The notes under the pieces: generated by a model
The model's database searches: none
What the model was told of the DNA's origin: nothing
Seen by the model: only the letters and a program-made list of their open reading frames with translations
Shown here: in pieces, positions 48,601 to 58,691 of the stretch
Layout: each line of letters opens with the position of its first letter
Numbering within the stretch: position 1 is the first letter of the stretch
Source: Eutreptiella sp. 'Long Island Sound 2002'
Lineage: Eukaryota; Euglenozoa; Euglenophyceae; Eutreptiales; Eutreptiaceae
DNA: 64,000 nt
Reading direction: 5' to 3'
Assembly (NCBI GenBank): GCA_964036045.1
Contig: OZ038379.1
Coordinates: 112,228,611 to 112,292,610, forward strand
Position numbers and translations under genes: made by a program

Positions 48601-50091
48601 ATCCACCAACACATCCACCACCTTCTCCTCTCGTCCGCACCGTACACGCACCTTCAAGTGCCACTGCCGCTCGTCGCCATGTGGTGTATGGACGACTCTC
48701 ACGGCATGCAACTCTAGCACGTCCGGGTGCATCAGGACTTCAAGGGTATGGTCACGGATGGTGTAGATCTTGGGTTGGTCCTGCCCGTCCACGGGGCTCT
48801 CCGTGGTCGCTCCTTCTTTCTTGCCATGTCCCGTACCCACATGTACTTCCCTTGGCAGGGCGCTCCAGGGGTTGGGAGTGGCGAAGCTCAGTGGTTTGGG
48901 CTCTTCCGGAGCCTTCTTCGGCACCCGATGTGCCTTCGCTTTCTCTGAGATTTCACTGATTTCCGGAGGAGAGACCTCCGAGGTCCCACTCCCGCCGGGG
49001 CTCCTCCAGACTTGGCTTCTCGCAGCCCCTTCCTGCTGCGACCCGCCAGGACTTTGTCCACCACGCTGCTGGGCTTTGAGTTCCTCCAATGTCCTCAACA
49101 TGTCCTCAGCAACCTCCTCGATCGACCTCACTCGTCGGTCTTGGCCAGGTCCACCACCATAGCCTCTTCCTCCGCCTTTTCCTTGGCCTTTGCCTTGGCC
49201 TTTTCCCCCGTCCCCGCCCTTCGCCTTCCAGTCGGAAATCCGCTGCTCCTTGGGCTTCTTCTCGGGGTGGGCTGCGAAGTAGGCCTTCTTGTCCGCCTCA
49301 TACACCTTGCACTGACGGTGGTCGTGTGCATGGTTATTTCCCTTGCCATAACAGACCCAGCACCCGTCGTGCTGAGACCTGTACTCCCGGAACGAGAGCG
49401 GTGGGTTCACGATCCTCCTTGGCTCTTTGCCCTTCTTGGGTCCCACCTGGCTCCATCTGGACCGATCCTGCCCATTATTCTTCACGTTGTGCGCCACAAA
49501 CGCAAAGAAATGGGCCTCCTCGTGACCCTTCCGGGACCAGTGGTCTTGGCCACTTCCACTACCATCCTCCGCGGAGTTGGCCGTGTCCTCCTGGATCTCC
49601 CGATGATGGCGGTCTTCTCGGTGTCCTCGTTGTCCATGACCATGCCGATCCTGCACGTGGGCCTCGTTCTTCGCATTGAGCTTCAACTCCACCGTGATGT
49701 ACTTCACGATCTCGTCCAGGCTCATGCGAGCGAAGATTACTTGCATCTTCAGCGGCTCCCCGCGCCTCCACTCCACGTTGTTGAGGCGCAGCAACCTTTG
49801 CCCCATGGAGTCCCCGAATACCTCCACGTACACGGCGTTCTTCAGGCCCAACATCCGGTCGGGCTCGCCCAGGTTCCTCCTGAAGAACTCCATGATACCC
49901 GCATGGGTATCCTCCGCCGCCATGATCCTAACCCCACCCGTCTCTTGGCGCGCTTCTTCTCCTCGTCCTCCACTCTCCTCTTCCAGCTGCCGGGGAGGAC
50001 GTCCTTCAGGAGGTGGCGGATCTCGCTGGCCTCGTTCCAATCCTCCACCAGCTTGAGGCATCTGCGGTACTTCCGCAGATACCGGTTCCAC
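45631..50091 (-). CDS. Gag C-terminus, protease, RT and RNase H of chromovirus
   Basis: 1,486 open residues (first Met shown; translation probably enters by frameshift from gag near 49940). About 244-260: CWVCYGKGNNHAHDHRQC, a Cys/His zinc motif. About 490-600: protease with VVDVLVDTGAQVSLVRR. About 665-745: TDVFASRDAPLLRKCRRHW and GPMYWHGSLDNT, a block comparable to the methyltransferase-like spacer of elements A and B but without PPF. About 1010-1250: RT, with WRLVVDYRGLN, TVLDLKHGYHQM and catalytic FVDDIIIG. About 1330-1465: RNase H (VLRTDASDYAVGAVLEQ, CTDHQSLQ, GKDNTVADCLSRW). It ends in TAG followed at once by ATG of the integrase ORF. Confidence 0.93.
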   Translation of the reverse strand: MEPVSAEVPQMPQAGGGLERGQRDPPPPEGRPPRQLEEESGGRGEEARQETGGVRIMAAEDTHAGIMEFFRRNLGEPDRMLGLKNAVYVEVFGDSMGQRLLRLNNVEWRRGEPLKMQVIFARMSLDEIVKYITVELKLNAKNEAHVQDRHGHGQRGHREDRHHREIQEDTANSAEDGSGSGQDHWSRKGHEEAHFFAFVAHNVKNNGQDRSRWSQVGPKKGKEPRRIVNPPLSFREYRSQHDGCWVCYGKGNNHAHDHRQCKVYEADKKAYFAAHPEKKPKEQRISDWKAKGGDGGKGQGKGQGKGGGRGYGGGPGQDRRVRSIEEVAEDMLRTLEELKAQQRGGQSPGGSQQEGAARSQVWRSPGGSGTSEVSPPEISEISEKAKAHRVPKKAPEEPKPLSFATPNPWSALPREVHVGTGHGKKEGATTESPVDGQDQPKIYTIRDHTLEVLMHPDVLELHAVRVVHTPHGDERQWHLKVRVRCGREEKVVDVLVDTGAQVSLVRRGLFKEELLQPSRRPVRLRVANGEIMGGGTHEATISMEFWEHERLNRPDQAKRSTLSGNFYVADITDWDMIMGYDFMVANAIGALPHRATLVREDDECLTWLSTDYACGSSQWNAEEEDRIVRAVQAAGAKSRGDRGVQLTEYGMAPQVYARMIQTLGAEVPETDVFASRDAPLLRKCRRHWHRGDSAWHRHWGLKEWGPMYWHGSLDNTRRTVEKIIADRAKGILVITSIGSTPCPLEGLKSTLDSITLNEMSFGPEEELFIDAKGVSMHSPGQAWGTKAFLVDGAQAQPTGDEAFIRRVGAVPMKVLFEPKEGTDQPIDGIDVLSHAEIDDVVNYMRMGMHDRVAAKKRRAMVTSPHWWDDKMLVTGKYEKDQFVARVMDHITDQYDGPVGSDPPTWGFPRVGTGSDEHQPEAANFRRLSVGIATHDDEDGISDEEKSDSDPEEAYTAVRSVVSIPKQAAEEAQENPKVAELKERLIHAYPRLFSGVANKNPPDRGMFGTAKIKLKPNPKIYRHREYQLQGDRAEAMKKLLTEFIERGWIEPSDSEWASPAFIVPKKEKGEWRLVVDYRGLNERTEHDSYSLPLIDSILQKQQKKRIFTVLDLKHGYHQMPLHPDSRPCTAMSTPLGPMQWKVVPMGAKNGNAAFQRMMKDLLGPVRDCADPFVDDIIIGSGTENMTEDELIDAHEKDLRRVLSELDKHNMVCKPTKASLFVKEVEFAGHVVGHGQRRPMPGKLASLHHWEKPQTISELRSFMGFCNYYSGYVRMYAELSGPLHKMLQVGKFDGRKGSKKKNFAWTPEAEDAFNRLKERLLGQLRLFLVDPDKGFVLRTDASDYAVGAVLEQVRDDGTHVPVAFWSRNLAEGERRTWTAREKETYAIVCALRKWFGHIGLQPVVVCTDHQSLQSWHKEHVDTPSGPAARRARWHETFAKFDLSVVYVPGKDNTVADCLSRWAYPADKAWMDISSHGDAEETEEAKRII

Positions 50092-51782
50092 TCCCGGACC
50101 CGCAACTCACCGCGGTCCAGCGGCAGTGGAATGGACCACAGGTCCTCCAGCTTCTGGTTAGGAGCGTCCACCCGCTCCTCATCCTCCAACCACTGGAGGC
50201 AGGCCTGCTCCGTCCTGATCAGTCCTTCCCGGATCTGATCCCGCAGTTCCTCCTTCAGGTCCTGCGCCCACTTATCCCGCGGCGCTCCCCGCATCTCGCC
50301 GACGACCTCCTCGGCGAAGTCCTCCCAGTCCAGGATGAAGTCATCCAGGTTGGAGGGGTTCCCGTCGTAATAGGGGATCTTGATTGCCCTGAGGTCGTCA
50401 ATCCTGGTGGCGTCTCCGACGTCTCCAGCCACCACTCCACCGAGACGGATACCACCTGTGGCCGGGGGGTGTGAGTACACTCCCCGTACATCCCTCTCCT
50501 CCATGGAGTGCGGTCCATTTGGGCCTGAACCCATGGGGTTTGGAATGCGGGAAGGATTTGCCCCATCGGCCGTCCATATCCCCGTATTGGGATCCTTCGC
50601 CCACAGGTTTCCGCTTGGATGGCCTCGACCATGTCCGTCGGCGCTTCCCATGGTTCGCCCCTGCATGGTCTGGTTCTGGATCTCGATCTTCTCTTCCGCA
50701 TAGACTGCCATATTCGTCGTGAGCGGTACATCCTGGGCGGCATGGGACATCGGCACCGTCAGGCTCCTCGGGTCCGTGGCCACGTGCCCTTCCCGCCTGG
50801 ACCCAGCCGGTGCCGTGTGTTCCCCGAGCATTGTTGACTCGCTGAACAGGGGAACAAACGGCAGCGCACCCGGGTCAACACGCGGAGGCGCGTAGGGTGC
50901 CTCTGCAGGTCCGCCCATGGGTTTCTCCATGGCGCTCCTGAGGGTCTTAACCCGCTCCACCAGCTCTACCGCGGCCGGCTTTGCCGGGAGCTCCGGACCC
51001 GAGGCGAGGGGCTGTCGCTCCTCTAGCCTTCTCAGGCGTCCCGACATGTCCTTCACTAAGTGGAGGAGGCTGTCCACCACTTGCTGCTGCTTCTGCAGGG
51101 CCAGCTCCAGATTCTCCCGGTACCCGGCCTGATCCGCTCGCAGCTCCTCCTTGTGGTTCTCCGCGGCCGACTGGTCATCCAGAATCCCCGCGACGTCCTC
51201 CTCTAGAGCATCCTTGGCGTTGTCCAGGCGGTCAAGATGATTCACGATGGCGTCCATCCCCATCTTCGGGTACTTGCCCATGAGGAAGGACACGTGCTCG
51301 CAGTGGCACGTAGCGTGCTTTCCGCCGGATTCAGCGCATCCCGCGGTTCCCGGCACCTCAGACACATCGCCCATAGGCGTATCGCCTATGGCGTCCGTCT
51401 CTGGGCCCGTGTGCCGGGGCACAGGTGCCGTCCGGGCCCTGGCTGGCCTCTCCAAGCCCTCGGCGTCGTGCTGCAGGGCGGGCTCGGGGGCCGTATGCGC
51501 CCTGGCGATCGGCGCGGACATCTCCGGCTCCGAAGGCGGCTCGTGGGCTGTCCGATAGCCCTCGGAGTGCCCCTCGGATTCCCACAGCCTGACCGGGCTG
51601 GGGTCCGTGTCCATAGCCCCGGCGTCCCTTGCCGCGGACTTGGGTGACCCGCGCTTCCGGTAGCGCCGGGCCCGTCCTCCACTGCTGCCTGAATGGCAGG
51701 CCTCATCCGAGTCCTCCGCGGCGGAGCGGAGGTTGCACGCCTTTCGGCAGCGACGCTCACACATGGAGACCAGGTCCTCCAT
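49842..51782 (-). CDS. Gag of chromovirus
   Basis: The open frame extends from 52088, but that part lies in the LTR and PBS. The Met at 51782 (MEDLVSMCERRCRKACN) is the first plausible start inside the element. A coiled-coil-like segment with Leu heptads lies around LDRLDNAKDALEEDVAGI and QKQQQVVDSLLHLVK. Capsid: IPYYDGNPSNLDDFILDWED through RYLRKYRRCLKLVEDW. The capsid similarity appears to carry on in the pol frame after about 49940, a -1 step relative to gag. The two frames overlap by about 250 bases. Confidence 0.82.
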   Translation of the reverse strand: MEDLVSMCERRCRKACNLRSAAEDSDEACHSGSSGGRARRYRKRGSPKSAARDAGAMDTDPSPVRLWESEGHSEGYRTAHEPPSEPEMSAPIARAHTAPEPALQHDAEGLERPARARTAPVPRHTGPETDAIGDTPMGDVSEVPGTAGCAESGGKHATCHCEHVSFLMGKYPKMGMDAIVNHLDRLDNAKDALEEDVAGILDDQSAAENHKEELRADQAGYRENLELALQKQQQVVDSLLHLVKDMSGRLRRLEERQPLASGPELPAKPAAVELVERVKTLRSAMEKPMGGPAEAPYAPPRVDPGALPFVPLFSESTMLGEHTAPAGSRREGHVATDPRSLTVPMSHAAQDVPLTTNMAVYAEEKIEIQNQTMQGRTMGSADGHGRGHPSGNLWAKDPNTGIWTADGANPSRIPNPMGSGPNGPHSMEERDVRGVYSHPPATGGIRLGGVVAGDVGDATRIDDLRAIKIPYYDGNPSNLDDFILDWEDFAEEVVGEMRGAPRDKWAQDLKEELRDQIREGLIRTEQACLQWLEDEERVDAPNQKLEDLWSIPLPLDRGELRVREWNRYLRKYRRCLKLVEDWNEASEIRHLLKDVLPGSWKRRVEDEEKKRAKRRVGLGSWRRRIPMRVSWSSSGGTWASPTGCWA

Positions 51783-51990
51783 GTCACGTCCTCCTCTTCC
51801 CAAGTGTCGTTCTTCTCTTCGGGCTTCTACTTCCGGAGTTCGCCATGCTCTTGAACGTCTCGGTCCTTCTATGGCTCCAATCTCCGGCGTGGTCTCCACC
51901 GAGTCCACAATACGCACCCGGGGCGTACTTGGGCAGGGCTCATGAGGGCCCAAGTCCCCGGGTCGGCGGTAGGTAGGGGCAGCAGGTAAG

Positions 51991-52002
51991 CCTCTGCTAC
52001 CA
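51991..52002 (-). other. Primer-binding site (initiator tRNA-Met) of chromovirus
   Basis: Minus strand TGGTAGCAGAGG directly after the 5' LTR end. It matches 12 bases complementary to an initiator tRNA-Met 3' end of the CCUCUGCUACCA type. Confidence 0.9.
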
Positions 52003-54358
52003 TAAAGAAGGTCCCTACCAGGACCGGCCCCCGCTGTGCCCCTTCCGCCTGTAACCCCTGCTGATTTACTCCGGATCAACGATTGCATTCCTCAATTTCC
52101 AGGATCCAAATCCAAAAATATAGAAAGTAAAATCATCCTTCAACCCTGAATGGCAACCAGATCCCACAAGTACAGCAATAACCCAATTCACAATCCAAAT
52201 CAGGCTGCGGGCTTTCGTTCAGCACACCGGTATTCCCACGGTGGCGGGCATGTACAAGAATTGCACCAAGGAAGAAAGCCCTGAAATTGGCATATGAACA
52301 CAAATAAGGCAAAGTTGGGGAACGAGTTAAACATACACATTCATAGCCATAAACCCCTCATTCCCTGGACTCAAGACCTTCCCTTGACTCACCAACATAT
52401 TGCCCTAAACCAGGTCAAATGAGATGGCTGAATGCCATATGTCAAACGTCACTACACAAACCCCAAAAATGTGTTCACTCCCAAGCCTCTAAATCCTAGC
52501 CCAATAGGGAAGGTGGCGTGTCATGGCCTAGAGTGGCACTCAGGACCATGCCCTACCCTGACAAAACCTTGGTTGGACTTGGAGTCGAATGGGCTTAGAG
52601 AAATGACCTATGAGTTTGAACTCATAACATGTCAAAAAACTGCCAATTCACACCATATTGGCCATATATCACATATATGCTCAAAATTGAAGTTACTACT
52701 TATCCGAAGGCTCCAAGCATGCATGGAATCAAAGTCCACTATTCATGGAGGATAGAGACCAAAGGCCAATGCCCATGTACATCCCCATTTTACCCTCGAA
52801 ACCCTTTCGGACATGGGCGCCACGCACTGCCCAAGTCAGCCCATGATCTTGAGACCAATTCTTGAAATCCTTCGTGCGCCAAGCCAAATGAAGTACACGA
52901 TCCGACATATGGTGGTGTTCAACTCCAAAGCATATGCCAACATATGAACAACATACCATGGTTCGAATCCCCATAGGCTTCTTGCTGTTAGCTGACCAGG
53001 TGAGTACACAAAACGCAAAAATGAGCAAAAATTGAGGTCAAAAACATGAAAAAATGACCAAATACAAAGTTGTCATGATAGTATATCTCTATGCTCACCC
53101 ATGATATCCGCTCATGGTTCAACACACAAATGATTGGAACCATTTGCGAACAATTCCCCCACTTGGATCCCCAATCAGGCGCATGGAGATACCTTCGCCA
53201 CTAATATCTACATGCCCCATGAAAATGGGAGTGCACCCATGGATCTCTTTGTCAAACATACCATGAGCAATACATACGCGGTAGACTTGGTCTAGCGCTT
53301 TGAATTCCACAATTCGGACATGGGCAAAGCCCTTGTCACGTATGGCTCCCCATCTCTTCGGCCACACGAAGATATATAACATGGGCGTCAGCATATCAAA
53401 CATATACCATGCATACAACACATACCCTCAAAATATGGCTCCCACAATGATATGCCATGTCCCTCCATTGACATAACTTCACGTTAAAAATACGTAGGAA
53501 CCCAAAGAAATTTGCTATGCAACCCCAACACTCATGCCGCACACTCGAAAGTCGCATTAAAATATTCGGTTGCACGGTCCAAGAGTTATATATCACTATA
53601 TACCCTCTTGACCCCTTTCCCTTGCTACAACGGGCATGTGTGCGCACCAAAATCGTTTGATGCTTCCTAAATTAAGTTGAGACCAAGGCAATTCCAACCC
53701 AACCTTTCTTATTCTCTTTCCTCACACTCGCTCGTAGATATGGCTCTTCAAAGTGGTCCCACGATTCGCTTTTGTTTCCCTTATATCTCCAAGTCAAATG
53801 GGTGGCAAGTATAAGGGAAACCTGATTCGGGCATAGGGAAAGGAGTATGATCATTCGAAGAAGTCCAAATCAAGTGCGGCGATGTCGAAGTCGAAAATCC
53901 GATTTCGACATCACGAAAAATTCTGATTAAAATTTCGAGTGCTTATTTAGAGAATTGCGGAACCAACGAACCCTTTACAGATGAAATCTGACCCTTCAGA
54001 AACGTTTCCGCCAAAATATCTGGAAATAACAGTTAACCAATCGGTTAACGCAAAATCGCGAGCCAACTGACAATCGCCGATACATTGACCATCAGAACGA
54101 AAGGCTGAAAAATTACGGAAACATTATGATAATAAAACCCTGTTGATTCCTGATATTCTGATATATAAATCTCCGCTGGCGGTGCCTCGGTTCTGAATAT
54201 GGCCGCTCTTAGCCGGAATGGCCAAACCTATCACACTATCACATCGGGTTAGATCAGGTGGATGGGAGAGTATGATATCAGCCAATGGCGGCTTGCCGGC
54301 ACATAGATACACACCCCAAGTGACCCCAAGATGGCCACGGGGGTCCGAACCGGCTTCA
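52003..54358 (-). repeat. 5' LTR of chromovirus
   Basis: 2,356 bp, right-hand copy of 41185-43541, same ends. Confidence 0.95.
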
Positions 54359-54362
54359 GACG
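54359..54362. repeat. Target-site duplication GACG, right
   Basis: Matches 41181-41184. Confidence 0.75.
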
Positions 54363-54717
54363 GTGAGCTTGGTCCAGTCCTCTTGTAGGCGGTACCAGCC
54401 AAGGGGGGTCGTCAGGACCCTGCCTTGGAGGGTTGCTCGGAGGAGGTCGGGGTCGCGGATGGTGGCCGGTGTGAGGGGGGGGGTGCCCCGGGTCCGGGGG
54501 GGGGTGGGCTGGATGGGCTGCCGGGGTCTTGCGCGTCTACGTCGATGTATGGTTGGCCCTGGTTGGGCTCGGTCGGGCGGGGCGGCGCCGGGTGGCTTCT
54601 TGGGTGAGTGATGGGCTTCGGGGCGTTTTGGTGGTGTCTTGGAGGCCTGCGGATGGAGATGGGGGGCGCATGCGGGGCGTGGAGTGGGTCAGCGGACGTC
54701 TTGGTCATGCACGGCAT
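54363..54717 (-). pseudogene. C48-like protease N-terminus and linker (giant LINE), right of chromovirus
   Basis: Upper part (54717-54480): a Pro/Ser-rich linker starting MPCMTKTSADPLHAPHAPP, in a frame overlapping the end of the previous ORF. Lower part: TIRDPDLLRATLQGRVLTTP and LGWYRLQEDWTKLTV, which continues at 41184. The last few codons at the chromovirus edge are interrupted exactly at the target duplication. Confidence 0.5.
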
Positions 54718-55327
54718 GGTAATGGATGAGACGCTGCATGTGTTCCCTGGCAGTGGGGTCGGTGAGTTGCTCCGCGTCTGTTAACAGGAGGTGTTTGGGG
54801 TGTGCCATTTGGGCCGCTGCTCTGCGGACTGCTTCTAGCTGGAGGTGCGCTGCTGCCTCCATGGGGGCTTCCGTGTGTTTGGTGAGGTGTCGGTGCAGGG
54901 CCTGTGTCACCGCCCCCCTCATGGTGGCTTCTTTGACCAGGGCATCCCGGAAGAGGTGTTCGGTGGCCTGGTGTGCGTGGCTGCGGGTTGGCCATCCTTC
55001 GTGTTGTCGTAGGGTTTCCGCCGGGGACCAACCCACTAGCGTGTCCCTGCCTGTATGGAGGGGGCATTTCTTCAAGTGTTCCCAGTCCTCCGGCGTGGTG
55101 TGTTCGCACGGGCAATGGGTGTGTTCTTCGGGGATGTGGATGTGCTTGCGGGCGAGCCATCTGGCGACCCTGGTGAGGAGTGGTAGTTGCTCCCTGAGGA
55201 GCTGGATGCGTCGTTTTTGGAGCCGGGCTGGGACGTGTGCTGGGCGCAGTGCTGAGTGGTAGAGGGGGATTTGCAGTCTGTCCTGGAGCTCCTGGATGCT
55301 CGCCCGGCTGTCTGCGTCGCCGAGCAC
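54689..55327 (-). pseudogene. LINE C-terminal zinc motif region
   Basis: 212 open residues. THCPCEHTTPEDWEHLKKCP is a C-x-C...H...C cluster like those after RNase H in several LINE clades. Before it, LLREQLPLLTRVARWLARKH is a helical segment. After it come helical, Ala/His-rich stretches with many charged residues. A restriction-like endonuclease, found at this place in Dualen, is not evident. Confidence 0.6.
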
Positions 55328-56109
55328 GCGGGCGAGATGTTGGATGGGGTTGGGGTAGTGGTATGCTCTGTTGTGGGAGGAATAGGGGGCGTCCTCTGGT
55401 ACCCAGTCCCGGGTCTGATGGGGCTCGGGTACGGGGGGTATGTGTTGGAGGTGTGTGTGGTTTCGGCCGGGTCAGGGATTTGGAGGGTCGGTAGGTGCGG
55501 TGTGCGCTGGTGTACTGCCTGGTTGTCGACCTTACCATTTCCGTATTGGTGTCTGTGGGATTTTTGTTTCACGATGTGGAGTTGGGGGTAGGGCGGAAGG
55601 CTGCGAAGGGCTTTCCAGAGCAGCAGCGCCTGGGTTGCAATGCTCGTCGCGGTGGCTTTGTGAAGTGGTTGCCTTGCTATGCGGAGGAGCAGGTGTGTGT
55701 CGACAGTGGCGTCTACCACGAAGCAGACCCTGACGATGTGCGGGAGTCGGGCGGGTAGGTGAACCGCGATCTCGGCTATGGCGTCGTTCATGGCCCCTAG
55801 CTCCCCGTGGGAGGAGGCCCCGTAGGTGGTGTGGCCCGTGTGGTGGTCCATGTGGTAGTGTCCCCCGGTGTGGGTTAGCTGCAGGGTAGCCCCCCCGGTG
55901 ATGGGCGTGAGGGCGGATTCGCCTGAGGCGTCGGTGAAGAAGAGCCGGTCCGCCGGTGATGGTTGTCGGAGGCTGCCTGGGTTCATGGGCAGGTAGGCGT
56001 ATATGGCGAGGCCCGTGGTGAGGTCGGCTACTGGGGTTGTGGGCTGCAGGAAGAGGGTGGCGTACACCCCTATTCCTTTGGAGATGATGTGTTTCGCTTG
56101 GGGGGACAT
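55072..56109 (-). pseudogene. RNase H domain of giant LINE
   Basis: 345 open residues. RNase H lies at about residues 60-235: LFFTDASGESALTPITGGAT (first Asp), ASSHGELGAMNDAIAEIAVH (Glu), VCFVVDATVDTHLLL (Asp) and QYGNGKVDNQAVHQ (final N-x-x-x-D). All four acidic positions are present. The segment before it is the RT thumb/connection. After it the frame goes out of register (Pro/Thr-rich), and the zinc-motif frame 55327-54689 takes over. Confidence 0.85.
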
Positions 56110-57032
56110 GGCTATGAGTCCTTGTTCCGGCTGTCCTTGTGGGAAGTAGGAGTAGATGTAGTGGAGGATGTAGGCTGTGTCTGGGTTTAGGTCGCGGCAT
56201 GTGAGGGTTTGTGTTCGGTGCTCCGGTGTGTGGCAGGAGTGGTGGAGCAGATACTAGGGGTGCTGGTGCTTGCCCGTTCTGCCTGGTTCGTACATGCTGT
56301 AACAGATGGCGACCCCTGCCGGGTCGGGGCGGGGCCAGGTGGGTGTAGTGGTGAAGAGCCATTGGGGCGCATGGTCCGGGTTCCAAGCTACCGTGGGGTT
56401 GGTGTCGGTGCGGTGGAACCATGGGGCTACCCATGCGTAGGCCTGTGGTGGTAGGTGGGTTGTGGGGTGGGTGTGGTGGCGTGCTATGAGGTGTAGTACG
56501 GGCCATGGTGTGGTTGGTGCCTTGGGGTCACAGGCCCAACATGTGCCTGGCATGCTCCCGGAGTCATGAAGGACCCGTGGTAGGTCTCGGACGGTCATGT
56601 GGTGCTTCGGTATGCGCCATTTTGCCCCGTGGTGGGTGACGGTGGTCTGCGTGGGTTTGGCTTCATTCAAGGCCAGTAGTAGGGTTAGTGGTGGGACTGG
56701 GCCCGTCGCCGGCGGGACGGGTTCGTGTTTCGTGTTTCGTTTTTGTTCGAGCCGGTGGGTGCGTAGGGCAGTGTTGCTGGGATGGGTCTGGGGTGTTGCT
56801 TTTTGAAATCTCGGTAGGCTTCTCGCATGTCTTTGCTTCCCGGCAGATTCTGTCCTGCTGCTCGTGCCGTCTGCGTGAGGTACGGGTGGAAGAGCCGGTA
56901 TTGGGGCCATTCGGGAAGCTGTAGAAAGGGGGTGTGGTGTGCCCCCCTGTGGTGCAGGACCCGCATTTGGGGGAGGGTCACATATACTACGGTGATGGAG
57001 GCCCCAACAAGGTCTATGGTCTGGATGGTGCC
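56110..57032 (-). pseudogene. RT-RNase H connection of giant LINE, frameshifted
   Basis: Frames 57420-56254 and 56981-56685 overlap. Segments such as TCWACDPKAPTTPWPVLHL, QAYAWVAPWFHRTD and GVAICYSMYEPG are non-repetitive and aromatic, unlike the neighbouring shadow frames. They should be part of the polyprotein between the RT thumb and RNase H. No domain is assigned. Confidence 0.5.
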
Positions 57033-58691
57033 CTACGGGTGATGGTGGAGGTCCCCGCAGAGGACCGCTAGAGGCCCTTCCTCTGGGCACGTGTGGTTGG
57101 TGAGTATGGCGTGGTGTGGGGATGGGAGGAGAAGCTGCAGGTGGTTCCACAGGCGCGTGTTCATGTCGGTGGGCATGCCCGTCTGTTGGACTACCCAGCG
57201 CGGGCATGTGTTGCGGGCCCGTTGTGCGGCTTGGAGGCGGATTGTGGTGACCTCGCGGACCTTCAGTGAGTGGTTGTGGGTCATGCGGTGAAGGAGAAGG
57301 GCGGTGTCTCTGGTGTAGGCTGCTTTCACCTCGTCCCCTATGGCGTCCCCATAGTGGGGTAATGCCGCTCGGATGGCGCGAGTGGGTATTGAGGTGGGCC
57401 AGCCCCCGTGTGCTGCCCATGCCTTGGTCAAGGCGCGTGTGGCTGGCTGGAGGGCGGTGGTGGGGTGTGTCAGGTGGAGTGCTTGGAAGCCTTTGGAGGC
57501 GTTCAAGACCCCGGTGAGGTAGTACGCCAGGCTCTTGTAGGACAGGGAGAGCGCCTTGTTGGTCGGGGACGCATATCTGGGGAGATGGGCGAGGTGTGAT
57601 TGCAGCTTGGGAGGGAGGGTGGCATCCTCAGGGTTGGCGGCCTGGATTACCCCCAGGCTGGTGGTGGTCGTCACGACTTGCCCCGGGGGCCCTTTTGGCC
57701 CTAGGGTGGGGTGTGTGGCAGACCCCTTGATCATGGCCACTGACTTTGTGGGGTGGACGATGAGGTTGTTGTGGGAGAGGTAGGAGACAGTCACGTCCAG
57801 TAACTCATTGGCCTGTTTGGTGACCGTTGGTCCCGGGCACGGGGCATGGGGTTCGTGTGGGGTGTGTGCGACCGTGAGGTTGGTGTCGTCCGCGAAGCCC
57901 ACCAGGGGGGAGAGGAGGGGGTAGGGTGCGTAGGCTGGGTAATCCTGCTCGATTGCAAGGGCCAGGGGGAGCGTCACGAGAAGGTACAGGAGGGGGCCTT
58001 CTGCTCCCCCTTGGGGGACCCCGCTGCCTGGCTCCAGGAAGGGGGTGAGGCCTGCTCCAGTGCGGATCGTGTATTTGCAGATGCGGATGTAGTCGGAGGC
58101 GAAATTGTAGAAGGGGAGGCCTAGGCGTTTCCACACCGCTTCTAGAAGGAGCCAGGGGGTGTTTGGGAAGGCTTCTTTGACGTCGAGGGAGGCGATGATG
58201 AGGTCTACCGGGTCCATGTTGGCGATGGTGTCCTGGAGGAAGATGGCCTCGTGTGGGGACAGGCCTGGGATGGCCCCCAAGAGGCTGGCTGGTATGTGGG
58301 GGTGCAGGTGGGGGCGGATGCGGCTTAGGAGGATGGTCCAGACAATTTTGACCTCCGTGACTGCACAGACTATGGGGCGCCAGTTGTCCGGGTTTGCCCA
58401 GTCCGCTTTTTTGTAGAGGGGGTGGACAACGTTTGCCCAGTCTGGTGTCAGGGGGGTCTGCCCCGTGACGATGTGCCAGAGGCGGTGGGCGAGGATGCGG
58501 AGGAGGTGGGCAGGGAGGTGGTAGTACGCCTCCGCAGGGAGGCCATCGTAGCCTGGGTTTTGGTGTTGCCGGAGACTGTGGATGGCCTTTCGGACTTCGT
58601 GGATGGTGAAGCGGCGCTGGTTCGAGTTGCCTCCTCTGGGCGTGGTTGAAGACCCGAGGGAGGCGGTCGATTTTGGCCCGGGTGTCCGCAT
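57033..58691 (-). pseudogene. Reverse transcriptase of giant LINE
   Basis: 552 open residues, the best-preserved part. Non-LTR RT motifs in order: PGYDGLPAEAYYHLP (about 45), VVHPLYKKADWANPDNWRPI (about 85), IASLDVKEAFPNTPWLLLEA (about 165), GSGVPQGGAEGPLLYLLV (about 225), LVGFADDTNLTVAHTP with catalytic A-D-D (about 265), and a thumb YLSHNNLIVHPTKSVAMIKG. The F-A-D-D box and G-x-P-Q-G are typical of LINEs. The full ORF is open, but the flanking endonuclease and RNase H are in other frames, so the polyprotein is broken. Confidence 0.93.

Larger units (their letters stand above)
41185..54358 (-). mobile_element. Ty3 chromovirus, near-complete
   Basis: 13,174 bp with LTRs 41185-43541 and 52003-54358, 4-bp target duplication GACG, PPT at 43542-43552 and PBS at 51991-52002. 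Gag and pol are on the minus strand: Gag, zinc-binding motif, protease, RT, RNase H, then integrase and a chromodomain protein in the same frame after single stops. The LTRs differ at roughly forty positions plus small indels by eye (about 1.7%), so it is the youngest LTR insertion here whose two LTRs can be compared. It inserted into the giant LINE. Confidence 0.95.

Noticed and set aside
54689-55327. Restriction-like endonuclease after the LINE zinc motif
   Set aside because: The Cys/His cluster is present, but no R-P-D or downstream E/K catalytic pattern follows, so a second endonuclease is not supported.
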